This document shows, one piece after another, positions 8,460-16,900 of a stretch of 33,776 bases of DNA (positions are counted from its first letter, which is position 1; each line of letters begins with the position of its first letter). Source of the stretch: Roseicyclus marinus (GTDB lineage: Bacteria > Pseudomonadota > Alphaproteobacteria > Rhodobacterales > Rhodobacteraceae); assembly GCF_030163795.1 (NCBI RefSeq), contig NZ_JASJOF010000017.1, forward strand, positions 1 to 33,776. The letters are read 5' to 3'. A program made the position numbers and the translations under genes. Under the pieces are notes generated by a model. It had not been told where the DNA came from. It worked only from the letters and a program-made list of their open reading frames with translations, and searched no databases.

Positions 8460-9412
8460 CAGCGCAGCCTCGGGTTCAGGGCGTCGCGCAGCCAGTCACC
8501 CAAAAGGTTCACGGCCAGCGCAAGGATCAAGAGGGTGCAGGCGGGGAAGAACAGGATCCACCACTCGCCCGAGAACAGGAACCCTTGCCCGATGCGGATC
8601 AGCGTTCCCAGACTCGGCTCGGTGGGTGGCGCGCCGACGCCCAGAAAGGACAGCGTCGCCTCCGCAATGATGGCCAGCGCTAGCGAGATCGTGGCGATGA
8701 CCAGCACGGGCGACAGCACGTTGGGCAGGATATGGCGCAGCATGATCGCCCCCGGGCTCCGCCCGATCAGGCGGGCGGCCTGCACGTATTCCTTGGATTT
8801 CTCGACCATCGTGGCACCCCGCACGACGCGTGCGAATTGCACCCAGTCCGACAGGCCGATGGCGATGATCAGCACCCAGATCGCCACATCGTTGCGGTAT
8901 TCGGGCGGCGTGATCCCCTTGGCCACGCCAAAGATCAGCATGGCGACTAGGATCGCGGGGAATGTCAGCTGCACATCGGCGACGCGCATGATGATCGTCT
9001 CGACCAAGCCCCCGACATAGCCCGCGATGAGCCCCAGCGTGATGCCCAGCACCATGGCGAAGCCCACGGCGGCGAACCCCACGAAGAGAGAGATCCGCAA
9101 ACCATAAAGGATCGTGGAAAACACGTCCCGTCCTTGGTCGTCGGTGCCCATGAAAAAGCTTTCGCCGGTGAACATGTTGGGCGTTCCGGGCGGGGTGAAG
9201 CCGTTCATCAGGTTCAGCGTCGCGGGGTTGAACGGGTCATGCGGCGCGATCAAGGGCGCGCAGATCGCGGCCCCGACCATGAGGATCGTGACCAAGGCCG
9301 AGATCATGGCGACCGGCGACCGGCGGAAGGCATGGGCGACATCGCTGTCCCAGGCCATCGACAGGCGCGACCGGGGGGCGGAACGGGGGGGCGTGACGGG
9401 TGTATCGGTCAT
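8459..9412 (-). CDS. Oligopeptide-type ABC importer permease (DppC-like)
   Basis: 317 residues. A cytosolic N-terminus of ~35 residues precedes TM1 (ISALVTILMVGAAICAPLIA) and the GAPHDPFNP-like loop (IAPHDPFNP), both typical of DppC/OppC. About six membrane segments follow. The EAA coupling loop is visible near residue 210 (AARLIGRSPGAIMLRHILPN). The C-terminus ends in GDWLRDALNPRLR, the family hallmark. It forms the heteromeric channel with the DppB-like protein encoded just upstream (4-base gap). Confidence 0.93.
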   Translation of the reverse strand: MTDTPVTPPRSAPRSRLSMAWDSDVAHAFRRSPVAMISALVTILMVGAAICAPLIAPHDPFNPATLNLMNGFTPPGTPNMFTGESFFMGTDDQGRDVFSTILYGLRISLFVGFAAVGFAMVLGITLGLIAGYVGGLVETIIMRVADVQLTFPAILVAMLIFGVAKGITPPEYRNDVAIWVLIIAIGLSDWVQFARVVRGATMVEKSKEYVQAARLIGRSPGAIMLRHILPNVLSPVLVIATISLALAIIAEATLSFLGVGAPPTEPSLGTLIRIGQGFLFSGEWWILFFPACTLLILALAVNLLGDWLRDALNPRLR

Positions 9413-9416
9413 GGCC

Positions 9417-10379
9417 TCAGCTCCTCAACCGCGGATCGATGGCGACATAAAGCAGGTCGACGGCAAGGTTGATGCCCACGAACATCACGGAAATCAGCAT
9501 CAGGTAGGCGGCCATCACCGGGATATCGACGAACTGGATCGCGTTGATGAACAGAAGTCCCACGCCCGGCCATTGGAACACCGTCTCGGTGATGATCGCG
9601 AAGGCGATGATCGAGCCCAGTTGCAGGCCCGTCACCGTGATCACCGGCACCAGCGTGTTCTTCAGCGCATGGCGGAAATGGATCGCGCGCTGCGACAGGC
9701 CGCGCGCGCGGGCGAAGCGGATGTAATCTTGCCGCATCACCTCCAGCATCTCGGAGCGGACCAGCCGCATGATCAGCGTCATCTGGTACAGCCCCAGCGT
9801 GATCGCGGGCAGGATCAGCGCGACCAGCCCCGATTGCGTCAAGAACCCGGTGGACCAGCCCCCAAGCTGCACCACCTCGCCACGTCCGAAACTGGGCAGC
9901 CAACTGAGCTCCACGGCAAAAAGGTAGATCAGCAAGATCCCGATCAGGAAGGTCGGCAGCGACACGCCGATCAGGCTGAGGGTCATGATCGCATTGGCCG
10001 CAAATCCATTGCGCCGGATCGCGGTGAAAATGCCCAGCACGATCCCGAGGATGAGGGCGAAAGCCCCCGATACGGCGGCAAGTTCCAGCGTCGCGGGCAG
10101 GCGTTCAGCGATGATCTCGGCCACCGGGCGGCCTTGGCGGTAGGAAATGCCCAGATCGCCCTGTGCCGCGCGCAGCAGGAAATTGGCGTATTGCACGAAG
10201 AACGGATCATTCAGACCCAGGTTCTCACGCAACCGCTCGATATCCTCGACGGTGCGTTCCTGCCCCAGCATCGTCTCGACCGGGTCGCCGACAAAGCGGA
10301 ACATGGCAAAGGCAACCAGCCCCACGACAAACAGGACAAGCACCGATTGCGCGATGCGGCGGAGGATGTAGCTGAACAT
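9417..10379 (-). CDS. Oligopeptide-type ABC importer permease (DppB-like)
   Basis: 320 residues from the ATG at 10379, where the canonical DppB N-terminus MFSYILRRIAQSVLVLFVVG begins; an in-frame ATG 84 bases upstream would add a hydrophilic tail not found in the family. Features: GDPVETMLG loop after TM1, GISYRQGRPVAE, EAA loop near ARARGLSQRAIHFRHALKN, and the C-terminal VDLLYVAIDPRLR. Inner-membrane partner of the DppC-like subunit. It follows the binding-protein gene after a 130-base gap containing a stem-loop. Confidence 0.93.
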   Translation of the reverse strand: MFSYILRRIAQSVLVLFVVGLVAFAMFRFVGDPVETMLGQERTVEDIERLRENLGLNDPFFVQYANFLLRAAQGDLGISYRQGRPVAEIIAERLPATLELAAVSGAFALILGIVLGIFTAIRRNGFAANAIMTLSLIGVSLPTFLIGILLIYLFAVELSWLPSFGRGEVVQLGGWSTGFLTQSGLVALILPAITLGLYQMTLIMRLVRSEMLEVMRQDYIRFARARGLSQRAIHFRHALKNTLVPVITVTGLQLGSIIAFAIITETVFQWPGVGLLFINAIQFVDIPVMAAYLMLISVMFVGINLAVDLLYVAIDPRLRS

Positions 10380-10460
10380 GTGGATGGCGTTCCTGTTGCT
10401 GTCGGACAGGGTTGCAATGCCTTGCCCCCGAGCGTCAACCCTTACCCTGTCGTCACGCGA

Positions 10461-10488
10461 CATGGGCCGCCCCGCAGGACGGCCCGTG
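10461..10488 (-). terminator. Intercistronic stem-loop between binding-protein and permease genes
   Basis: 9-bp stem 10461–10469 with 10480–10488 (one G·U pair), 10-base loop, 21 bases after the binding-protein stop, with no U-tract. Such hairpins often protect the binding-protein mRNA 3' end or attenuate read-through, so that binding protein exceeds permease. That role is inferred here. Confidence 0.5.
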
Positions 10489-10509
10489 CATCGTCAGGGG
10501 GCGGTTTGC

Positions 10510-12060
10510 TCAGTCCACGCTCACCCAGCGCAGGATGAAGAAATTGTCCGGCCGCTGGGTCAGGGTAACGCCGTTGCGCACCCCCCAAAGCAGCGGTTCG
10601 ACATAAAGCGGCACATAGACCATGTCGTCTTGCACGATGGCTGCCGCCTCGTCGAGCATGGCCTGCCGCGCGTCCTCGTCGATCTCGGACTGGATCATCG
10701 GCAGCAAGGCGTCGATGCGGGGATTGGAATAGCCGCCGAAATTCCATGTCCCGAGACTTTCGCCCGCCGTATGGACAAGGAACCGCAAAGGGTGTTCGGC
10801 ATCGAAGGTGCCCGGCGACCAGCCCAGCAGGTACATGTCGAAATTGCCCGCCCGCAGTTCCGGCCAGTAATTCGACACCGGCCCCGCCTCCAGCGTCGCG
10901 CGCAGTCCGACCTGCGCCAGCATGCCCACGATGGCTTGGCAGACGGCCTCGTCGTTGATGTAGCGGTCATTGGTGCACGACAGCGTGAATTCGAAGCCGT
11001 CGGGATAGCCCGCCTCGGCCAACGCCGCACGCGCCGCATCGGGGTCGAGCACGGGCCGCGTGTCCTGCGCCGTGGAAAACCCGCGTGCCGAGGGCGGAAC
11101 CAGCTGGCTTGCCGGTTCGGCCGACCCGCGCATGATCGTCTGCAAGATCGCGTCGACATTGACGGCCTGCGCCACCGCACCGCGCACTTGCACGTCCCGG
11201 AACGGGTTGGGCGCACCGTTTTGCAAGGTCTCGTGATCATGGGCAAAGCCCAGCATGATCACCCGGGTCTCGATGCCGCGCAGCACCAGAACGCCGTCGC
11301 CCGCGTCGATCCGGTCGGCATCTTGCACGGGCACTGGGTTGATCATGTCGATCTCGCCCGACAACAGCGCGGCCACCGCGGTCGCGTCGTTCTGGATCGG
11401 GGTGAAGATGGCGCGGGTGATGTTGTGCTCCACCTCGCCCCACCAGCCTTCAAAGGGTTCCAGAATTGTCTCCAGATCGGGCTGTCGCGACACGAGGCGG
11501 AAGGCGCCGGTTCCATTGGCGTTCAGCGTCGCGAAATTCTCGGCGTCGCGCGCCACGCCCGCCGCGCCATTCGCCTCGGCCCAGCCGCTGTCCATGATCA
11601 TCCAGTTGGCGATGGAGTCGGGAAAGATCGGCTGTGGCGACCGGGTCAGGATGTCGATGGTGTACTCATCCACGACCACGAGGTCCGTGACCGGCGCGAA
11701 CCAGCTGCGCACGTCGGATTGCTCCGAGGCCGCGCGTTCGTAGCTGAAACGCACATCCTCGGCGGTAAAGGCCGCGCCATCGTGAAACGTGACGCCCTCG
11801 CGCAGCGTGAACCGCCAGCCCGCACCCTCGGGCAGGGGTTCCCATGCCGTGGCCAGCGCCGGTTCGATGCTCATGTCGCGCCCGCGCCGCACAAGCCCCT
11901 CGTAGACATTGTTGAGAAAGCCCAGAACCGGGGTCGAGGATACGGCGTGGGGGTCCATGGTCTGCGGATCGGTGGTCGAGGCCCAACGGAAGGTCTCGGA
12001 AACGGCGGGTGTGGCCATCAGCGCCGCAAGGGCTGTGGCCATCCAAAAGCGGTTCATCAT
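10510..12060 (-). CDS. Oligopeptide-type ABC importer, periplasmic substrate-binding protein (family 5)
   Basis: 516 residues from the ATG at 12060, preceded by AGGGA with 5-base spacing; signal peptide MMNRFWMATALAALMATPAVSE. The mature protein starts ETFRWASTTDPQTMDPHAVSS, the classic SBP_bac_5 opening, and continues with NNVYEGLV, LREGVTFHDGAAFTAEDVRFS and, near the C-terminus, MLDEAAAIVQDDMVYVPLYV. It delivers the ligand to the DppB/C-like channel encoded downstream. First gene of a four-gene minus-strand operon. It is recognisably paralogous to the orphan binding protein at 17528–19117 (shared CTNDRYINDEAVCQAIVGML-type motif). Ligand unknown. Confidence 0.93.
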   Translation of the reverse strand: MMNRFWMATALAALMATPAVSETFRWASTTDPQTMDPHAVSSTPVLGFLNNVYEGLVRRGRDMSIEPALATAWEPLPEGAGWRFTLREGVTFHDGAAFTAEDVRFSYERAASEQSDVRSWFAPVTDLVVVDEYTIDILTRSPQPIFPDSIANWMIMDSGWAEANGAAGVARDAENFATLNANGTGAFRLVSRQPDLETILEPFEGWWGEVEHNITRAIFTPIQNDATAVAALLSGEIDMINPVPVQDADRIDAGDGVLVLRGIETRVIMLGFAHDHETLQNGAPNPFRDVQVRGAVAQAVNVDAILQTIMRGSAEPASQLVPPSARGFSTAQDTRPVLDPDAARAALAEAGYPDGFEFTLSCTNDRYINDEAVCQAIVGMLAQVGLRATLEAGPVSNYWPELRAGNFDMYLLGWSPGTFDAEHPLRFLVHTAGESLGTWNFGGYSNPRIDALLPMIQSEIDEDARQAMLDEAAAIVQDDMVYVPLYVEPLLWGVRNGVTLTQRPDNFFILRWVSVD

Positions 12061-12180
12061 CTTGGTCCCTTTTGCACGGGCGCGCTGGAATGGCATTGCC
12101 CAATTCAAATTAGCCTGACCCATCCGGGGACGGATCGCAAACCTGCGCCGGTCACGGATTGGTGAAAGCTCTCCCGCAGC

Positions 12181-13131
12181 TCAGGCCTGCGGCACGAACA
12201 GCGACAGCGCGTGGTAAAAGATCGGCGCGGCAAAGATCACGCTGTCGAGCTGCCCCAATACCCCGCCTTGACCGGGGATCAGGTGCGACCAGTCCTTCAC
12301 GCCCTTGTCGCGCCGGATCGCGGCGATGACGAGGCTGCCGAACACCCCGGTCGCCGAGGCAAGCGCCGCCATCGCCGCCGCCCCGAGGGGCGAGAAGGGG
12401 GTGATCCAGCTCAGGCCCGCCCCGATCGCCGCCGCCGCCACAAGGCCCGTGATCGTGCCCTCGACTGTTCTGGGCGACAGGTCTCGCGCGATCTTGCGAC
12501 GTCCGAACCGACGGCCGGCGTAATAGTCGAACAGATCACCGAACTGCACCACCATCACGAGAAAGCCGATCAAGAGGATCGCCGCATCCGTCCCCCCGGC
12601 AAGCTCGTGGTTCACCAGCGCGGGCACATGGCTGACGCAATAGACACACAGCATCAGGCCCCATTGGGTTTCCGCCACCCGTTCGAGGAACCGACGCGGG
12701 TCGCCACGCAGCGCCGAAATGACCGGCAACAGCAGAAAGGCGAAGACCGGGATGAACACGGTCTGAAGCGTGGTCCAGCCAAGTCCGACAAAGACATATT
12801 GCAAGGGCAGGATGACAAAAGCCCCCAGCGCCAGCGACAGGTGATCGGCCCGGCGCTTGGTCGCCAGCGTCAGGAATTCGCGCAGCGCCGCGAAACTGGC
12901 AAAGGCGAACAACAGCACGATGCCGACCTTTCCCGACAGCGCCGCCAGCGTCATCAAGATGACCATGACCCACCAGGACTGCACCCGCGTCATGAAGATC
13001 TCGACCGCCGGGTTGGTCTGACCCCAGGGCAGGCGGCCGCGCAACGCCTCGCCCACCAACGACAGGATGGTCAGGATGCCCGCCGCGACCGAGGCGAGGA
13101 TCAAGATGTCGAATGTCGACTGGCTTGTCAT
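12181..13131 (-). CDS. CdsA-like phosphatidate cytidylyltransferase family membrane protein
   Basis: 316 residues with about eight hydrophobic segments. The CdsA-type signature is recognisable near the C-terminus: GDLFDYYAGRRFGRRKIARD followed by KDWSHLIPGQGGVLGQLDS. Canonical CdsA has PGHGGxxDRxD; here His is Gln, and the Asp-Arg pair is Gly-Gln, while the last Asp is kept. Either this paralogous subfamily (YnbB-like, found beside acyltransferases) tolerates this, or activity differs. Start at the ATG at 13131 overlaps the acyltransferase stop (ATGA), so the two are translationally coupled. Probably converts phosphatidate to CDP-diacylglycerol or a related CDP-lipid in the inner membrane. 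It is not necessarily the housekeeping cdsA. Confidence 0.82.
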   Translation of the reverse strand: MTSQSTFDILILASVAAGILTILSLVGEALRGRLPWGQTNPAVEIFMTRVQSWWVMVILMTLAALSGKVGIVLLFAFASFAALREFLTLATKRRADHLSLALGAFVILPLQYVFVGLGWTTLQTVFIPVFAFLLLPVISALRGDPRRFLERVAETQWGLMLCVYCVSHVPALVNHELAGGTDAAILLIGFLVMVVQFGDLFDYYAGRRFGRRKIARDLSPRTVEGTITGLVAAAAIGAGLSWITPFSPLGAAAMAALASATGVFGSLVIAAIRRDKGVKDWSHLIPGQGGVLGQLDSVIFAAPIFYHALSLFVPQA

Positions 13132-13802
13132 GGCGTGCGATCCGGCTCGGCCGGCCTGAGCGCCAGCAGGGCGGCGGCCGCGCGGGCAAGGAAATTGCCC
13201 CGGTTCTCGCCCGGTTCGACCTTGATCGGCGCGCCGAAGGTCACGGTGCAGATCAGGGGCAGGGGGATCACCTCGCCCTTGGGCATGATCTCGTTCAGGT
13301 TGGCGATCCATGCCGGGACCAGATCGACATCGGGCCGGGCGCGGCCGATGTTGTAAAGCCCCGCGCGGAACGGCAACAGGGCCGCATCGCCCATGTTGCG
13401 GTTTCCCTCTGGAAAGAGGATCAGGCTCGACCCCTCGTCGAGCGCGGCAAGGATCGCCTCCATCGGGTCTTCCGTCCGCTCCTCCCTGCGACGGTCGACA
13501 AGGACGCAGTTGAAGACTTCGGGCCCGACAAAGGCCCGGAGCGGCGTCTTCAGCCAGTAATCGGCGGCGGCGACGGGCCGAGTGTGGCGCCGGATATGAC
13601 CCGGCAGGCAGGCCCAGATCATCGGCATGTCGGCGTTGGACACGTGGTTGGCGAAATAGACCCGCTGGCGCGCGACGGGCTCGATACCGCGCCAATCGGC
13701 GCGCACGGCGGTGATGAAGCGGGCGATCAGAACCAGCGCATGGCCGACGATGCGCGCGGCGATGCGGCGGGGCAGGCCACGCCTTGGTCTGGGGTCTGTC
13801 AT
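13128..13802 (-). CDS. 1-acyl-glycerol-3-phosphate acyltransferase-like (PlsC family)
   Basis: 224 residues from the ATG at 13802 with GGGAGGAC just upstream; the open frame extends further 5' but that part runs antisense to the FAH gene. Acyltransferase motif I NHVSNAD gives the catalytic H53-x4-D58, and motif III is LILFPEGNRN (FPEG 130–133); a P-x-W-I-A-N-L-N motif IV-like segment follows (163–170). One N-terminal hydrophobic/amphipathic stretch (about 18–34) suggests membrane association. It would make phosphatidate from lysophosphatidate, the substrate for the coupled CdsA-like protein. The pair forms a small phospholipid module. Divergent from the FAH-family gene. Confidence 0.87.
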   Translation of the reverse strand: MTDPRPRRGLPRRIAARIVGHALVLIARFITAVRADWRGIEPVARQRVYFANHVSNADMPMIWACLPGHIRRHTRPVAAADYWLKTPLRAFVGPEVFNCVLVDRRREERTEDPMEAILAALDEGSSLILFPEGNRNMGDAALLPFRAGLYNIGRARPDVDLVPAWIANLNEIMPKGEVIPLPLICTVTFGAPIKVEPGENRGNFLARAAAALLALRPAEPDRTP

Positions 13803-13929
13803 CCGTCCTCCCGGAGGCGCAGAGTGGCGAGGCCGGGGCGCTGGCGTCAAGGGGGATGGGGGCCTTCGTTGCGCTTGTGCCGCCGCTGGCCTCTTGGCAC
13901 AAGGGCAGCACCATGTGGGGAGGGACCAG

Positions 13930-14700
13930 ATGACAAGTTGGGCACGCGGCCGTACGGCCGAGGGAAAGATCGTCACGGGCGTGATCGCGCAGGACGCGCT
14001 GCATCCGCGCGCGGCGCTGGGATCGGACGAGGCGGCAGGCGCGGCGCTGCCGCTGTCCGAGGTGACATTGCTCGCCCCGGTGGTGCCGGGGAAATTCGTC
14101 GGATTATGGAACAACTTCAAAGCCGCCGCCGAAAAGGGCGGGCAGGCGCACCCGACCCATCCCCTGTGGTTTCTCAAGGCGGACACCTCGCTGGCCGGCC
14201 CCGGCGATACCGTGGCGCTGCCCGAAAGCGCGGGGCGCGTGATCTTCGAGGGGGAGCTGGGCATCGTGATCGGCCAGACCTGCAAGAACGCGACCGAGGC
14301 AGAGGCCGAAGCCGCCATCCTAGGCTATACCTGCGTGAACGATTTCACCTCGCTCGACGTGCTGAACGCGGAGCCCAGTTTCCCGCAATGGACACGCGCC
14401 AAAAGCTTCGATGGGTTCGGGGTGATCGGTCCGGTCGTCGCGACCGGGCTTGATTGGCAGTCCCTCGTGGTCAAGGTCATGGTCGATGGCCGCGAGCGGC
14501 AAAGCTATGACGCCTCCGACATGATCCTCAGCCCGCCTCGGATCGTGCAACTCCTGTCGCAGGACATGACGCTCCATCCCGGCGACGTGATCGCCTGCGG
14601 CACCTCGCTCGGGGCGCGGCCGGTCAAGGCGGGGCAGGTGGTCGAGGTCGTCATCGACGGGATCGGCTCGGTCGGTGTGACACTGGCGGCGGGGGCTTGA
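13930..14700 (+). CDS. Fumarylacetoacetate hydrolase family protein
   Basis: 256 residues from the ATG at 13930, preceded by GGGGAGGGACC. The FAH fold is evident: LWNNFKAAAE, IFEGELGIVIGQTCKN with the metal-binding Glu pair, YTCVNDFTSLDVLN, AKSFDGFGVIGPV, and the C-terminal HPGDVIACGTSLGARPVKAGQVV. Members cleave C–C bonds in aromatic-acid breakdown (for example 2-oxo-hepta-3-ene-dioate hydratase/isomerase, acylpyruvase). No aromatic-catabolism genes are adjacent, so the substrate is open. Usual length for the single-domain form. Cytosolic. Confidence 0.9.
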   Translation: MTSWARGRTAEGKIVTGVIAQDALHPRAALGSDEAAGAALPLSEVTLLAPVVPGKFVGLWNNFKAAAEKGGQAHPTHPLWFLKADTSLAGPGDTVALPESAGRVIFEGELGIVIGQTCKNATEAEAEAAILGYTCVNDFTSLDVLNAEPSFPQWTRAKSFDGFGVIGPVVATGLDWQSLVVKVMVDGRERQSYDASDMILSPPRIVQLLSQDMTLHPGDVIACGTSLGARPVKAGQVVEVVIDGIGSVGVTLAAGA

Positions 14701-14722
14701 GCCCGCTGAACCGGTCGGGGCC

Positions 14723-16015
14723 TCAGGCGGTCCCGGCCGGTATCCCGGCGCGGGTCGCGCCGCCCCAGCCGATGCCGATCAGCAGCATCGCCGCCATCCC
14801 GTGTTCCACGATCATGGTGGTGTTCCCAAGCCCCGCCACCGCAAGATAAAGCATCACCAACAGCCCAAGCCGCGCCGCCGCCTGTCGGTCCGGATCGCCC
14901 GCCGTAGTCCCGTGCAACCGGGCAAAGGCCCACAGGCCAAGCGCCAGATAGGCCGTGACCGCCAGAACCCCGACGATGCCGCGCTCGACCAGCAGCGTGG
15001 TCCACAGGTTGTGGCCATGGCCGGGCGAGAAATAGAAGCGGCCCGCTTCCGCGTCGAAATTCCGGCCCTCGGCCTCCAGCTCGGCCCGAACAACCGCGGG
15101 GTCGGTCGCCACGTTGAAACTGCGCACGCCGGTTCCGAACAGGGGCTGGCGGTCATAGACCTCCAGCGCCATGAACAGGATGCTGTCACGGTGGGACAGC
15201 AGGTTGGTGCCGTCGAACCGGTCCATCACCTCGGCCCGGAACGGCGCGGCCTGCGGCAACGCCATCAGGCCTGCACAGGCGACCCCGACGGCCGCAATCG
15301 CGCCCATGATCGCCGCTCTGGAAAAGCTCTGGCGCAGCAGCAGCGCAAGCCCCACCGCGCTGATAACGAGGCCCGCGCCCAGCGACACGATGCTGCGCGA
15401 GGGCACGAAATAGACGAAGCTCGCCACGATCCCCAGAACGCCCAGCACCTGCATCCAGCGGCTCGTGTCGCGCAAGGCTGCCAAGCCTGCGGCCAACACG
15501 CCGACCATGTAGAGCGCGGAATGGTTCACATGCCCAACCGACCGGAATTCCGGGTAGGTCTTGCCGTTCAGCGACCAGATCCAGAAGCTTTCGCCCACCG
15601 CTGCGACGCCCCCGAGCAGCGCCGCCGCCACCAGCACGCGCCACTGCAGCGGGCTGTATCCCAGCCGCGCCGCGACGATGGCGGTCAACCCGATCAGCAG
15701 CCAATGCTTGGCGCTGTCCAGCACCTCGACCTGCCCGCGGTATTCCGAGGTCAGCGGCCCAAGGAAAGACACGAGGATCAGCACCCAGACCGCCCATTCA
15801 AAGGGCGGCGCACGCCCGAAGTTCCGGCGCAGCACGCCAAGGATCAGGAAGACGAGCAGCAAGACACCCCCGAAGATATTCTTGGGTGCCTCGAACAGCG
15901 GCAGGCAGAACAGCAAGATGGCAAGGATCGTCACCTCCCCTGCCGTAGCAGCGCGCGCGCCCGGGGCAGCGCCGGTTGCCGGGGCGGTCAGGCGCGTTTT
16001 CAGGAGGTTCGGCAT
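14723..16015 (-). CDS. O-antigen ligase / polymerase (Wzy_C) family membrane protein
   Basis: 430 residues from the ATG at 16015 (MPNLLKTRLTAPA); the 40 in-frame residues upstream look non-coding. About ten to twelve hydrophobic segments. The periplasmic-loop hallmark of the Wzy_C/WaaL fold is present: LFGTGVRSF, then GHGHNLWTTLLVERGIVGVL, i.e. the HN-x7-E-x-G pattern. An Arg-rich segment (YFVPSRSIVSLG) lies between helices. It is expected to transfer or polymerise lipid-linked glycans on the periplasmic side. No glycosyltransferase or flippase is next to it, so whether it acts on LPS, exopolysaccharide or glycoprotein is unknown. Confidence 0.8.
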   Translation of the reverse strand: MPNLLKTRLTAPATGAAPGARAATAGEVTILAILLFCLPLFEAPKNIFGGVLLLVFLILGVLRRNFGRAPPFEWAVWVLILVSFLGPLTSEYRGQVEVLDSAKHWLLIGLTAIVAARLGYSPLQWRVLVAAALLGGVAAVGESFWIWSLNGKTYPEFRSVGHVNHSALYMVGVLAAGLAALRDTSRWMQVLGVLGIVASFVYFVPSRSIVSLGAGLVISAVGLALLLRQSFSRAAIMGAIAAVGVACAGLMALPQAAPFRAEVMDRFDGTNLLSHRDSILFMALEVYDRQPLFGTGVRSFNVATDPAVVRAELEAEGRNFDAEAGRFYFSPGHGHNLWTTLLVERGIVGVLAVTAYLALGLWAFARLHGTTAGDPDRQAAARLGLLVMLYLAVAGLGNTTMIVEHGMAAMLLIGIGWGGATRAGIPAGTA

Positions 16016-16493
16016 GGGGTGATGGTCCCGGTCTCTACTGGCACGTCGCGTGCGGGGCGCGATAGGGCAGGGGAAAAGGTCACGGGTCTCCGTTCCGTCT
16101 CCTCGCCGCAGGCCGCCACCTACTGCAGGGCGCACGGTTAGGGCCTGCCCCCCCGAGCGTCAAGCACGCGTCCCGCGACAGCCCCCGGTGTCGCCGCAGC
16201 CGTGCCGCTGCGCAACAGGCGCGCCGCGACCTGTCGCGCAGGCGGTGGCGCGGGGCCCTGTCCCGTGCCGCGTCTTAACCTTCCGTCAGGAATTGCGCCG
16301 GAATCTTGAGACGTTGTTCATGAAGATGACCGACGGTCGCGCCGCACACGCCGCCGACATGCGCTGTGCGCGACCGTCGCCCGACCGCAACACCGGGGAG
16401 ATCGCAACGGCAGTGCCCGGACATCGCTTGTCGAAGATGGCGGTGCGGCGTAGCGTGAAACCTGCAGGGCACGGGCCCCGCGACGGAGAGTTC

Positions 16494-16514
16494 ATGAAAG
16501 AGACCCGGGCATAA
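16494..16514 (+). CDS. Candidate 6-codon leader ORF (MKETRA) upstream of yjhX
   Basis: ATG at 16494 with GGAGAG at 16485–16490, three bases before it: a better initiation site than that of yjhX itself, which starts at GTG 106 bases downstream. The TAA stop lies in the loop of a CGGGC/GCCCG hairpin (16506–16510 with 16515–16519). That hairpin shares bases 16518–16519 with a second 8-bp hairpin (16518–16525 with 16537–16544), so only one can form fully. The arrangement resembles translational attenuators. In E. coli, topAI (yjhX) is, as I recall, controlled through an upstream leader ORF. Could be chance. Confidence 0.3.
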   Translation: MKETRA

Positions 16515-16517
16515 GCC

Positions 16518-16544
16518 CGTTCCCGTTCACCGCGTTCGGGAGCG
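16518..16544 (+). promoter_or_regulatory. Leader stem-loop upstream of yjhX
   Basis: CGTTCCCG (16518–16525) pairs with CGGGAGCG (16537–16544), one G·U, 11-base loop. It overlaps by two bases the smaller hairpin that encloses the stop codon of the candidate leader ORF, giving mutually exclusive structures. No U-tract follows, so it is not a simple terminator. Confidence 0.4.
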
Positions 16545-16619
16545 TCGGAAACCAGAAGGCCGCTCACGCGTGACGCTGAGCGCTCTCTTTCCGTGACTTC
16601 ATGACATCGAGCCAATCCC

Positions 16620-16877
16620 GTGAATATTTCCAAGCAAGAACAACGTGTCTTGCACGAACTCGCCCTTGGTGGGGCTATCCACCATGAGCGCGGCGAGGGC
16701 GGCAAGATCCGCGCCATCACCTGTTTCACCCGCGACGGACATGTCCTGACCGACTGTTCCTTCGACCTGTTCCTGCGCCTCAGGAAGCGGCGCTTCATCC
16801 GGTCGAACAATGGCCAGCCCTACCGCGTCTCGCGCCGGGGCATCGAAGCCGTGCGCGCACAACTCGATCAAAGATGA
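16620..16877 (+). CDS. yjhX: YjhX (TopAI) family toxin
   Basis: 85 residues with GTG start, exactly the length of E. coli YjhX, and matching it from recall across its length: MNISKQEQRVLHELALGG at the start, CFTRDGHVLTDCSFDLF in the middle, and FIRSNNGQPYRVSRRG with terminal VRAQLDQR. In E. coli this protein binds and inhibits DNA topoisomerase I (hence TopAI) and is neutralised by the GNAT-like YjhQ. The downstream gene here is a YjhQ-type GNAT protein, so the pairing is conserved. The start has almost no Shine–Dalgarno sequence, which suggests translational control. It is preceded by a long structured leader. Toxicity and target are inferred from the family. Confidence 0.9.
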   Translation: MNISKQEQRVLHELALGGAIHHERGEGGKIRAITCFTRDGHVLTDCSFDLFLRLRKRRFIRSNNGQPYRVSRRGIEAVRAQLDQR

Positions 16878-16900
16878 CAGACCGAAGACAGGACGTGACC

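Larger units (their letters stand above)
16016..16619. other. 604-base region without a convincing protein gene; 5' region of yjhX and of the O-antigen-ligase gene
   Basis: The left part should hold the promoter of the minus-strand ligase gene, the right part the promoter and leader of the plus-strand yjhX. Seen: a 6-bp stem GCGACA (16175–16180)/TGTCGC (16189–16194); CTTAACC near 16274 followed by TTGAGA at 16306–16311 with no good −10; a six-codon ORF with a good ribosome-binding site at 16494; stem-loops at 16506–16519 and 16518–16544; and the 10-bp palindrome TCACGCGTGA at 16564–16573. Longer open frames here (for example 16320–16514) lack a ribosome-binding site and have unnatural composition. 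Confidence 0.5.

Noticed and set aside
12181-14004. Fusion of an N-terminal extension to the CdsA-like protein
   Set aside because: Codons upstream of 13131 are a shifted frame of the acyltransferase gene; the ATGA junction and family start support two separate genes.
16320-16514. 64-codon plus-strand ORF ending in MKETRA
   Set aside because: No ribosome-binding site at 16320 and unnatural composition; only its last six codons have a good initiation site, so only those are listed as a candidate.
16601-16687. 28-codon ORF overlapping the yjhX start in another frame
   Set aside because: No Shine–Dalgarno sequence and sequence dictated by the yjhX frame.
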